Assembly: GCF_019802085.1 (NCBI RefSeq)
Contig: NZ_JAHVHV010000001.1
Coordinates: forward strand, 1,490,874 to 1,554,873
DNA: 64,000 bases
Reading direction: 5' to 3'
Source of the DNA: Ferrimonas balearica
GTDB lineage: Bacteria; Pseudomonadota; Gammaproteobacteria; Enterobacterales; Shewanellaceae
Under the pieces are notes generated by a model. The model was not told the origin of the DNA and did no database searches. It saw nothing but the letters and a program-made list of their open reading frames with translations. Each line of letters begins with the position of its first letter. Positions within the stretch are counted from its first letter, which is position 1. This document shows positions 1 to 7,318 of this stretch, piece by piece. The translations under genes and the position numbers were made by a program.

Positions 1-624
1 TTTGCCCGGCTGCGTCCGGCGGTGGAGGCCCTGCCCCTGCCGGCGGGTTACAGCCTGGAGTGGGGGGGCGAGTTCGAAGCCCAGGAGGACGCCCAGTCCA
101 TGCTGTTCAGCTCCCTGCCCATGGGGTATCTGTTCATGTTCATCATCACGGTGTTCCTGTTCGACTCCCTGCGCAAACCCATGGTGATCTGGCTGACCGT
201 GCCGCTGTCGGTGATCGGGGTGACCGTGGGCCTGCTGGTGACCAACCAGCCGTTCACCTTCACCGCCCTGCTGGGCCTGCTCTCTCTGAGCGGCATGGTG
301 CTAAAGAACGGCATCGTGCTGCTGGATCAGCTCAACCTGGAGCTGGACTCCGGCAAGGCGCCCTACCAGGCGGTGGTGGACGCGGCCATCAGCCGGGTCC
401 GTCCGGTGAGCATGGCGGCCTTGACCACCATCCTGGGGATGATCCCGCTGATGTTCGACGCCTTCTTCGCTTCGATGGCGGTGACCATCATGTTCGGCCT
501 GGGCTTCGCCACGGTGCTTACCCTGGTGGTGGTGCCGGTGCTCTACGCGAGCTTCTACCGCATCGCCCCGCCCGAGGAGGCTCCGGCCCCCGCGCCGGCG
601 CCGGTAGCGGCCCAGGCGGCCTGA
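1..624 (+). CDS. RND efflux pump permease, C-terminal fragment (cut by window edge)
   Basis: Last 207 residues of an AcrB/MexB-type (HAE-RND) inner-membrane proton antiporter. The 5' part lies outside the window. The visible segment starts in the end of the second periplasmic loop and continues through the final transmembrane helices. It carries the typical RND run KNGIVLLDQ, the cytoplasmic RVRPVSMAALTTILGMIPL segment and the last helix ending in VVVPVLYASFY. The C terminus is an Ala/Pro-rich tail. Such permeases work with a periplasmic adaptor and an outer-membrane channel to expel drugs, detergents or metals. The substrate cannot be told from this fragment. An intrinsic terminator follows directly, so this is the last gene of its operon. 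Confidence 0.93.
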   Translation, partial: FARLRPAVEALPLPAGYSLEWGGEFEAQEDAQSMLFSSLPMGYLFMFIITVFLFDSLRKPMVIWLTVPLSVIGVTVGLLVTNQPFTFTALLGLLSLSGMVLKNGIVLLDQLNLELDSGKAPYQAVVDAAISRVRPVSMAALTTILGMIPLMFDAFFASMAVTIMFGLGFATVLTLVVVPVLYASFYRIAPPEEAPAPAPAPVAAQAA

Positions 625-636
625 TCACCGACGATA

Positions 637-667
637 AAAAAAGGCGACCCTTGGGTCGCCTTTTTTC
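637..667 (+). terminator. Intrinsic terminator, possibly bidirectional
   Basis: A perfect stem (AAGGCGACCC / GGGTCGCCTT) is followed by a T-run on the + strand and preceded by an A-run. It can end both the RND operon and the convergent PH-domain gene. Confidence 0.9.
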
Positions 668-683
668 CATTCACAGGCCGAGG

Positions 684-1058
684 TCAGAGCACCAAATCGG
701 CGATGGCCCGCTGGATCCCCACCACGTCGGTGCCCCGTTTAAGCTCTCGCACCAAGGGCTCAGACTGGCCGGAGATCCAGATCTTGAGCTCGGCGTCCAT
801 GTCGAAGCGGCCATTGGTCTCCACCAGGAAGTGGGTGATCGCCTTGAAGGGGATGGAGTGGTACTCCACCTTCTTGCCGGTCACCCCCTGCTTGTCGATC
901 AGCAGCAGCCGTTTGTTGGTGAAGATGAAGAGATCGCGGATCACCTTGTAGGCCAGTTTCAGCGTCTCATCCGAGGCCAGGATCGGCGCCAGCTCATTGT
1001 GGAGCTCATCCAGGTCCACCTCGCTGGCGTTGCCCAGCAGCCCATCCAACAGTCCCAT
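684..1058 (-). CDS. PH domain-containing protein (YvbH/bPH-like)
   Basis: A 124-residue soluble protein with the pattern of bacterial pleckstrin-homology-like proteins: a short N-terminal helix (MGLLDGLLGNASEVD), then a beta-rich core with DLFIFTNKRLLLIDKQG and YHSIPFKAITHF, and a final amphipathic helix. I chose the ATG at 1058 because AAGGAGGGAG lies just before it; an upstream in-frame extension lacks a ribosome site. Family members are small cytosolic proteins of uncertain function, some linked to envelope stress. It stands alone between two convergent or tandem neighbours, so context says little. Confidence 0.8.
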   Translation of the reverse strand: MGLLDGLLGNASEVDLDELHNELAPILASDETLKLAYKVIRDLFIFTNKRLLLIDKQGVTGKKVEYHSIPFKAITHFLVETNGRFDMDAELKIWISGQSEPLVRELKRGTDVVGIQRAIADLVL

Positions 1059-1106
1059 ACTCCCTCCTTGTGGTAAAACGCCCCGACGCCCGCGCGCCGA
1101 GGGCAA

Positions 1107-2102
1107 TCAGGTGCGTTTGGCCTGCAGGGCCTGACGCTCACTGTCACTTAAAAATGCCGCGGCCAGGCCGTTGCGCTGCAACTGGCGGCACTGGGCACCG
1201 CTGAGCCCCGCCGCCGGCGCCGCCACTTCGTACTCGTGGCGCAGCTCAATCCCCTCCACCCCGGGATCGTCGGTGTTCAGGGTCACCAAAAGCCCCCGCT
1301 CCAGGAAGGTGCTGATGGGGTGGGCAGAGAGGCTGGCTACCGTGGTGGTCTGCACGTTGGAGGTCAGGCAGGACTCCAGGGCGATCCCCCGCTTTGCCAG
1401 GTGATCCATCAGGGCCGGATCCGTCACCGCTTTGACCCCGTGGCCGATGCGCTCGGCCCCCAGGACGTCCACCGCGTGCCAGATGCTTTCGGCCCCCGCC
1501 GCCTCGCCGGCGTGCACCGTGATGCGAAAACCGGCGTCCCGGGCCAGGCGGAAATGGTCCTCGAACAGGGCACCGGGCTTGCCCAGCTCATCCCCGGCCA
1601 GGTCCATGGCGGTGATCTTGTCGCGAAACGCCAAGCAGGCTTGCAGCTCTTCATGGCAGGCGTCGGGGCCAAAGGTGCGGCTGAGAATGCCGATAAGCTT
1701 GGCCTGGACGCCAAAGTCCCGGCAGCCGGCGGTGACCCCGTCGATCACCGCTTCGACCACCCCCTCCGGCGCCAGCTGATGGGCTTGGGCCATGTAGCCC
1801 GGTGAGAAGCGCAACTCGGCGTAGTCGATGCCGGCGGTGTGCAGATCCTCGGCGTTTTCATAGGCGACCCGACGCACGGCGTCGTAGTCCTTGAGCATCG
1901 CCACCCCCCAGTCCAGCTTGGCCAGGAAGGTGACCAGATCCGGGGCGTTGTCGGTGATCTGAACCTGGGGGATCAAGTCGTCGAAGGTGTCGGCGGGCAG
2001 CGCCAGGTTGTGCTGTTGACCCAGCGCCCAGATGGTGCTGGGGCGGATATTGCCGTCCAGGTGGCGATGCAGATCCACCAGGGGCAACGAAGTATCAATC
2101 AT
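1107..2102 (-). CDS. add: Adenosine deaminase
   Basis: Cytosolic metal-dependent hydrolase that deaminates (deoxy)adenosine to (deoxy)inosine in purine salvage. The 331-residue protein has the zinc-binding HRHLDGN motif near residue 12, a HAGEA motif with the catalytic Glu, an ERIGHG motif, and the closing NTDDPG motif with the metal-binding Asp. Length matches bacterial Add (about 330). I placed the start at the ATG at 2102 ([14 protein letters not shown]), because the family begins a few residues before HxH; the frame stays open about 17 codons further upstream. The gene is monocistronic on the minus strand. The family also contains adenine deaminases, so the exact base or nucleoside preference is inferred. 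Confidence 0.93.
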   Translation of the reverse strand: MIDTSLPLVDLHRHLDGNIRPSTIWALGQQHNLALPADTFDDLIPQVQITDNAPDLVTFLAKLDWGVAMLKDYDAVRRVAYENAEDLHTAGIDYAELRFSPGYMAQAHQLAPEGVVEAVIDGVTAGCRDFGVQAKLIGILSRTFGPDACHEELQACLAFRDKITAMDLAGDELGKPGALFEDHFRLARDAGFRITVHAGEAAGAESIWHAVDVLGAERIGHGVKAVTDPALMDHLAKRGIALESCLTSNVQTTTVASLSAHPISTFLERGLLVTLNTDDPGVEGIELRHEYEVAAPAAGLSGAQCRQLQRNGLAAAFLSDSERQALQAKRT

Positions 2103-2441
2103 CTGGAAAGTCCTTGTTATTGGTCCGCTACAGTGACGGGGATCTTTGTCCACCTGTTGTTAACCACTATAGGGCGAGGCAAGGATAACGGAAAGCGGGG
2201 TCGATGGGCAGTGCGCCCCTGTACCGTCCGGCCGGTGAAGCCCCGCCGAGGCCCCCAAAACCCCGGTCCCACCCCAGTGGCAGCGCTTTCCCGGTATTGG
2301 TCTATAGTCATTGGCACGCCCGACGGGACATCGAGCTGTTTTCTCAGGGCTTCATGGTTAAAACCACGGGAAATACCCCCACTAAACCGAGCCAGGTTCG
2401 CAGATGTCATGAGCAGCGGCCCGTTCACCCAGGAACCGCAG
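2103..2441. other. Intergenic region between divergent add and the arabinose-type operon
   Basis: About 340 bp without a convincing gene. It must hold the promoters for add (leftward) and for the operon starting near 2442 (rightward). A TATAGT hexamer near 2308 could be a -10 element for the rightward operon, but I see no good -35 partner and no clear operator. A frame remains open through the region in phase with the downstream gene; it has no good internal start and looks like GC-driven openness. Confidence 0.5.
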
Positions 2442-3908
2442 ATGATGGCGGTTCCCCTCAAGCAACAGACGCCTCTGTGTGTCGATCTCGACGGCACTCT
2501 GCTCAAATCCGATCTCTCCTTCGAGCTGCTGCTGGTGATCATCCGTACCCAGCCCTGGAACCTGGTGCCCCTGCTGACCACCCTGCTGCAAAGCGGCCTG
2601 GCCCCTTTTAAACAGCGGCTTGCATCAAGCGCCCAACTGGACGTGACCCGCCTGCCCTACCACCTCCCGGTGATCCACTACCTGGAACGCCAGGCCCAGC
2701 GCCGGCCTCTGTGGCTCTGCACCGGCAGCGACCAGAAAATCGCACGACAGGTGGCCGACCACCTGGGCTGTTTTGCCGGCGTCATCGCCTCCGATGGCGA
2801 GGTGAACTGCACCGGCGAGCGCAAGGCCGAGGCGCTCGTCGGCCGCTTTGGCCCCGGGGGATTCGACTACGTCGGCAACGAGCGCAAGGACCTGGCGGTG
2901 TGGCAGGCCGGACGCCGGGCACTGCTGGTTACTCGCTCCCGGCGTTTCGCGCTCTGGGTCACCCAGAGGGTCAAACTGCAGCGGATCTTCTGGGGGAAAC
3001 CCCTCTCCTTTAAGCACTGCGTCAAGGCGATACGGGCCCACCAGTGGAGCAAGAACCTGCTGATCCTGGTGCCCCTGCTGCTGGGACACCAAGCCCTGCC
3101 TGCCGGCACCCTCGACCGCGCCCTGTTGACCCTGGCGGCCTTCTGTACCCTGGCCTCGGCGACCTACATCATCAATGACCTGATGGACTTGAGTGCCGAC
3201 CGACTGCACCACCAGAAACGCAACCGGCCCTACGCTTCGGGCCAGATCCCCATCTCGACCGGCCTGTCTCTGGTGCCGCTGCTGCTCGGGCTGACGGCGG
3301 GGCTGGCCCTGTTGCTGCCCCCGGTGATCCAGGGGATGCTGCTGCTCTACGGCCTGGCCACCCTGGCCTACACCTTCTACTTAAAGCACCTGTTGCTGGT
3401 GGACGTCTTCACGCTGGCCGGCCTCTACTGCCTGAGGGTGCTCACCGGCATGCTGCTGGTGGGCGGAGCCGGCTCCTTCTGGCTGATGGCCTTCTCGCTG
3501 TTCTTCTTTCTGTCCCTGGCGATGGCCAAGCGGGTGACGGAGATCATCCACACGGTGCGCCTGCAACCGCGGGCCGAGCGGGTTCGGGGCTACCGGACCC
3601 GGGACAGCCAGGTGCTGACCGCTTTCGGCGTCGGCTGCGCCATCGTCGCCAGCTTGGTGATCACCCTCTACTTCAACGGGGAGAAGGTGCAGACCCTCTA
3701 CGCCTGGCCAGCGCTGCTGTGGCTCATCTGCCCTTTGCTGCTGTACTGGCTCACTCGGGTGTGGCTGCTCACCAGCCGAGGAGAGCTGCACGAGGACCCG
3801 GTGCTCTTTGCCCTGCGCGACCCCACCAGCTTGCTGCTGATCGGCGCAAGCGCGGGCCTGGTAGTGCTGGCCGCCAACGGAGATCTCTGGTTTGACTGGC
3901 TACGCTGA
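2442..3908 (+). CDS. HAD-UbiA fusion: polyprenyl-phosphate phosphoribosyl/prenyltransferase-like protein
   Basis: A 488-residue protein with a soluble N-terminal HAD-phosphatase domain (DLDGT around residues 15-19) and a C-terminal UbiA-type membrane transferase (about 195-485, eight or nine helices). The UbiA part has HQWSKNLLILVPL, the metal/diphosphate motif NDLMDLSADRLHHQKRNRP, and DVFTLAGLYCLRVLTG. This matches the DPPR-synthase branch of UbiA (mycobacterial Rv3806c type), which joins phosphoribosyl diphosphate to polyprenyl phosphate. The HAD domain could remove the 5-phosphate, a job done by a separate phosphatase in mycobacteria. HAD motif IV reads VGNERKD, so the first Asp of the usual GDxxxD is Asn. 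The start at 2442 has CAGGAA seven bases upstream; an ATG at 2409 is an alternative. It is the first gene of a six-gene operon and its end overlaps the next gene by 17 bp. Substrate is inferred from context. Confidence 0.85.
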   Translation: MMAVPLKQQTPLCVDLDGTLLKSDLSFELLLVIIRTQPWNLVPLLTTLLQSGLAPFKQRLASSAQLDVTRLPYHLPVIHYLERQAQRRPLWLCTGSDQKIARQVADHLGCFAGVIASDGEVNCTGERKAEALVGRFGPGGFDYVGNERKDLAVWQAGRRALLVTRSRRFALWVTQRVKLQRIFWGKPLSFKHCVKAIRAHQWSKNLLILVPLLLGHQALPAGTLDRALLTLAAFCTLASATYIINDLMDLSADRLHHQKRNRPYASGQIPISTGLSLVPLLLGLTAGLALLLPPVIQGMLLLYGLATLAYTFYLKHLLLVDVFTLAGLYCLRVLTGMLLVGGAGSFWLMAFSLFFFLSLAMAKRVTEIIHTVRLQPRAERVRGYRTRDSQVLTAFGVGCAIVASLVITLYFNGEKVQTLYAWPALLWLICPLLLYWLTRVWLLTSRGELHEDPVLFALRDPTSLLLIGASAGLVVLAANGDLWFDWLR

Positions 3909-5190
3909 GTACGGCGCCTGGGGGCGATTGCCGGCACCGCCGCAGCGGGCGATCCGGGACCTCTCCGGCCCCAGCCTGGCTGCCCAGTCCACCTCGCTGT
4001 TGCCCTACGGCCGTGGGCGAAGCTACGGCGACAGTTGCCTTAACAGCGATGGGGTGCTGCTGGACACCCGGGATCAGGACCACCTGCTGAGCTTCGACAA
4101 CGGCGTGTTGCGCTGCGAGTCCGGGGTCCGGTTCGACGATTTGGTGCGGCTGTTTGTACCCCTGGGCTGGTTTTTGCCGGTGACCCCGGGTACCACGGAG
4201 ATCACCTTGGGGGGCGCCATCGCCAACGACGTCCACGGCAAGAACCACCACAGGGCCGGCACCTTCGGCCGTCATGTGCGCCGAATTGGTCTGTGGCGCA
4301 GCGACCGCGGGGAGCTGACCTGCTCTGCCGACCAGGACCCGGAGCTGTTTGGCGCCACCATCGGCGGGCTGGGCCTCACCGGCCTTATCCGCTGGGCCGA
4401 GTTCGATCTCAAACCCATCCCCAGCAACGCCGTACGGGTGATGACCGAACCGTTCGACACCCTGGAGCAGTTTATGAACCTCTCCTTCGAACACAGCACC
4501 CGGGCCGAGTACACCCTGGCCTGGCTCGACAGCCTCTCCGCCAAGCGCGGACGCTGCCGCGGGCTGTTCTTCGCCGGCAACCACGCCGATGAGCCGGTCC
4601 GGGAGGGGCGTCGGTGGCGTCCAAGCCTGCCCAGTGATCTGCCGGGGTTTGTGCTCAATCGCGGGACCATCGGCGCCTTTAACCGGCTCTACTACCAGCG
4701 GGGCAAGAGGCGCGGCACCGACAACCAGTCACTGTGGCGGTTTTTCTACCCCCTGGATGGGATCCGCCACTGGAACCGCCTCTATGGCCGGCGCGGCTTC
4801 TACCAGTACCAGTGCGTGGTGCCCCTGGACGCCGTCAAGGCCCTGCAGCGCCTGCTGGAAACCATCCGCCTGGCCGGCCAAGGCTCATTCCTGGGGGTGC
4901 TCAAGGTGTTCTCCGACATCCCCTCCCCCGGCTGGCTCTCCTTTCCCCGCCAGGGCGTCTGCCTGGCACTGGACCTGCCCAACCGGGGGCCGGACACCGC
5001 CGCACTGCTCAAGCGCCTGGATCTGCAGCTGGCCGAATGTGGCGGCCGGCTCTATCCGGCCAAGGACGCCTGCATGAGTCCGACCGACTTTGCCCAGGCC
5101 TACCCGGCACTGGAGCGCTTTCGCGGCCAGTGCGATCCCGCCTTCAGCTCCGACTTCTGGCGCCGGGTGAGCGCTAAGGGGGGTGTATGA
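3892..5190 (+). CDS. DprE1-like FAD-dependent decaprenylphosphoryl-ribose 2'-oxidase homologue
   Basis: A 432-residue VAO/PCMH-type flavoprotein. In M. tuberculosis, DprE1 oxidises the 2'-OH of decaprenylphosphoryl-ribose so that DprE2 can reduce it to the arabinose epimer. Family signatures are clear: GRSYGDSCLN near 43-51 (the DprE1 Tyr60 region), GGAIANDVHGKNHHRAGTFG at 108-126 (FAD/active-site HGK), SFLGVLKVF at 332-340, and GGRLYPAKD with the catalytic Lys near 391. The benzothiazinone-reactive Cys387 of M. tuberculosis aligns by eye with Ala359. The start is a TTG at 3892 inside the end of the previous gene, with GGAG upstream; N-terminal TGYAEYGAWGR resembles the LTGWGR start of mycobacterial DprE1. 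Overlap with the next gene is ATGA, implying translational coupling. Confidence 0.9.
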   Translation: MTGYAEYGAWGRLPAPPQRAIRDLSGPSLAAQSTSLLPYGRGRSYGDSCLNSDGVLLDTRDQDHLLSFDNGVLRCESGVRFDDLVRLFVPLGWFLPVTPGTTEITLGGAIANDVHGKNHHRAGTFGRHVRRIGLWRSDRGELTCSADQDPELFGATIGGLGLTGLIRWAEFDLKPIPSNAVRVMTEPFDTLEQFMNLSFEHSTRAEYTLAWLDSLSAKRGRCRGLFFAGNHADEPVREGRRWRPSLPSDLPGFVLNRGTIGAFNRLYYQRGKRRGTDNQSLWRFFYPLDGIRHWNRLYGRRGFYQYQCVVPLDAVKALQRLLETIRLAGQGSFLGVLKVFSDIPSPGWLSFPRQGVCLALDLPNRGPDTAALLKRLDLQLAECGGRLYPAKDACMSPTDFAQAYPALERFRGQCDPAFSSDFWRRVSAKGGV

Positions 5191-5921
5191 GAGTCCTGGT
5201 ATTCGCCGCCACCTCCGCCATGGCCAAGCCCCTGTGCCGCCATCACGCCGCCCAGGGCCATCGGATGTGCCTGGTGGGCCGAGATGACGACAAGCTGGCG
5301 CGGCTGGCCCAGGATCTGACGGTACGCGGGGCCGGGGCGGTGGAAACCGTGGTGGCGGATCTGGCCTGTCCGGAGCGAGCCGACACCCTTATAGAGCAGC
5401 TCTGGCAGGCGGAGGACCCACCCCAAAGGGCCTACTTCTTCCAGGGAGCCCTGCCGGATCAGAGCCAGTGCCAGCAGAGCGTCGATGACACCCTGGCCAG
5501 CTTCCAAGTCAACGCCCTGGGGGTCATTGCCCTGCTCACGCCCCTGGCCCAGCGGATGGAAACCGCCGGCCGGGGCGCTTTGGTGGTGGTCAGCTCGGTG
5601 GCCGGCGACCGGGGACGACAAAGCAACTACGTCTACGGCAGTGCCAAGGCGCTGCTCAACACCTTCCTGCAGGGGCTGCGCCACCGCCTGGCCCCGGCGG
5701 GCGTCCAGGTGATCACCATCAAGCCGGGGTTTGTCGACACCCCCATGACCGCCCACCTGGACAAAGGCCCCCTGTGGGCCCAGCCCGAACAGGTCGCCGA
5801 GGGGATCATAAAGGCCACCGAACGGGGGCGCAGCGAAGTCTATCTGCCCGGCTACTGGCGGGGGATCATGGCGGTGATCCGCGCCCTGCCCCAGCCGCTG
5901 TTTAACCGGCTCAAGTTGTGA
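5187..5921 (+). CDS. DprE2-like short-chain dehydrogenase/reductase
   Basis: A 244-residue SDR. Its expected role is NAD(P)H-dependent reduction of the 2-keto intermediate made by the DprE1-like enzyme, giving polyprenyl-phospho-arabinofuranose. The N-terminal Rossmann segment reads VLVFAATSAMAKPLCRHHAAQG, a variant of TGxxxGxG that resembles the ATS(G/A)I(A/G) form of DprE2-like proteins. Catalytic residues are Ser in VVSSVAGDRG (about 137), Tyr150 and Lys154 (YGSAK), followed by the KPGFVDTPMT segment. Start and stop overlap the preceding oxidase by 4 bp, the same oxidase-reductase pairing as dprE1-dprE2. The specific substrate is inferred from this pairing, because SDR sequence alone does not fix it. 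Confidence 0.87.
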   Translation: MRVLVFAATSAMAKPLCRHHAAQGHRMCLVGRDDDKLARLAQDLTVRGAGAVETVVADLACPERADTLIEQLWQAEDPPQRAYFFQGALPDQSQCQQSVDDTLASFQVNALGVIALLTPLAQRMETAGRGALVVVSSVAGDRGRQSNYVYGSAKALLNTFLQGLRHRLAPAGVQVITIKPGFVDTPMTAHLDKGPLWAQPEQVAEGIIKATERGRSEVYLPGYWRGIMAVIRALPQPLFNRLKL

Positions 5922-5928
5922 GGTCGCC

Positions 5929-6297
5929 ATGTCCGTCTACATCCCCGCCATCCTCTTCACCGTGTTCACCAACTTCCTCTCCCAGATCCTGTTGAAAAAG
6001 GGGATGACGGTGGTGGGGCCGGTGGAGCTCAGTGCCCAGGGACTGCGTACCATCGGTGGGGCGGTGATGTTCAATGGCTACGTGATGGGTGGACTGGTGG
6101 TGATGGTGATCAGCATGTTCTCCCACCTCTACGTGCTCTCCAAGGTGGAGATCAGCTACGCCTACCCCTTCCTCGGCCTCTCCTTCGTGCTCACCACCGC
6201 CTACGGTTACTGGGTGCTGGCCGAAGGGGTCAACCTGTGGCGCGTCCTGGGCGTGCTGTTCATCTGTACCGGCGTGGCCATCGTGGCCCGCAATTAG
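5929..6297 (+). CDS. Small four-helix DMT/SMR-like membrane protein, candidate lipid-sugar flippase
   Basis: A 122-residue inner-membrane protein with four predicted helices, resembling half of an EamA/DMT transporter or ArnE/ArnF-type proteins. Recognisable pieces are the first helix with NFLSQILLKKGM, the third with KVEISYAYPFLGLSFVLTTAYGYWVLAEG (like the SxAYPxxxG helix in ArnE/ArnF), and the last helix LGVLFICTGVAIVAR. Proteins of this type flip undecaprenyl-phosphate-linked sugars (4-amino-arabinose in the arn pathway) across the inner membrane. It starts 8 bp after the reductase stop. The flippase role is an inference from family and operon position. A small multidrug exporter is the alternative. 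Confidence 0.75.
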   Translation: MSVYIPAILFTVFTNFLSQILLKKGMTVVGPVELSAQGLRTIGGAVMFNGYVMGGLVVMVISMFSHLYVLSKVEISYAYPFLGLSFVLTTAYGYWVLAEGVNLWRVLGVLFICTGVAIVARN

Positions 6298-6309
6298 GAG
6301 CGCCCGCCA

Positions 6310-7314
6310 ATGAGGCACATCATCCTGGGTGGGGACGGTTTTCTGGGCACCGAACTGTGCCAGAAGCTGCTGGCCCGCCAGGCGTCGGTGATAGTAGCGG
6401 ACATCAAGCAGAGCGCCGACTCGCCCATCTACCAAAACCCCCTGGTGCAGTTTGTGCCCATCGATGTGCGTCTGCCCCAGACCCTGGCACGCCTTAAGGT
6501 GCAACCTGAGGATCACGTCTATCACTTCGCCGCCCGTCTGCTGATGCCCATCCTGCCTAGGGGGGCGCGTCGGGATCACTTCTGGTCGGTGCTCTACCAG
6601 GGCACCCAGAATGTGCTGGCCTACCTGGACAGCCGTGGCTGTCACCGCCTGGTCTACTTCACCACCGACATGGTGTACGGCCACACCCGGATCCACCCCC
6701 GGCCGGAGTCCCACCCCAGGGAACCCCTGGGGCCCTACGGGGAGGCCAAGTACCACACCGAGCTCTTGTGCGAGCAGCGCCGAAAGGCAGGCTGGCGGAT
6801 CACCCTGTTCCGGCCCCGGCTGATCATTGGTCCGGGCCGGCTTGGGATCCTGGAGAGGCTGTTCCGCCTGGTGGAGCTCAACCTGCCGGTGCCCACCATC
6901 GGCAATGGCCGCAACCACTACCAGTTCATCTCGGTGTCCGACTGCGCCGATGCCTGCCTGGCGGCGGTGGACAATCAGTACCCCAACCGAGCGTTCAACC
7001 TTGGCTCCGCCGAGCCCCCCACCGTCAACGCCCTGCTGCGCACCCTGATCGACCATGCGGGCAGCCGCTCCTTCCTGTTGCCCACCCCGGCCCGGCTGGT
7101 CAAGGGGGTGTTGGCGGGATTGGATCGCCTGGGCCGGCCGCTGATGGACCCGGAACAGTACCTGATCGCCGATGAAACCTGCGTACTGGACATCTGTGCC
7201 GCCCAAAAAGAGCTGGGCTGGGCCCCCACTCAGGATGATGCCCAGATGCTGATCGCCGCCTTCGACAGCTACCGGGCCGCCCGGCGCCAGGCGTTGGATC
7301 TCAAACAGGCCTGA
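6310..7314 (+). CDS. NAD(P)-dependent epimerase/dehydratase family protein
   Basis: A 334-residue extended SDR. The N terminus has a Rossmann dinucleotide loop (LGGDGFLGTEL), then HFAARL, a TTDMVYG segment with the catalytic Thr/Ser region, and the YGEAK motif for Tyr and Lys. The C-terminal half contains FNLGSAEPPTVNALL, typical of nucleotide-sugar epimerases. It lies 12 bp after the DMT-like gene with GGAG in front of its ATG. Its role in a polyprenyl-P-arabinose pathway is unclear, because the mycobacterial route needs no third dehydrogenase. It may modify the sugar further or act on a sugar nucleotide or lipid acceptor. Confidence 0.8.
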   Translation: MRHIILGGDGFLGTELCQKLLARQASVIVADIKQSADSPIYQNPLVQFVPIDVRLPQTLARLKVQPEDHVYHFAARLLMPILPRGARRDHFWSVLYQGTQNVLAYLDSRGCHRLVYFTTDMVYGHTRIHPRPESHPREPLGPYGEAKYHTELLCEQRRKAGWRITLFRPRLIIGPGRLGILERLFRLVELNLPVPTIGNGRNHYQFISVSDCADACLAAVDNQYPNRAFNLGSAEPPTVNALLRTLIDHAGSRSFLLPTPARLVKGVLAGLDRLGRPLMDPEQYLIADETCVLDICAAQKELGWAPTQDDAQMLIAAFDSYRAARRQALDLKQA

Positions 7315-7318
7315 GCCC

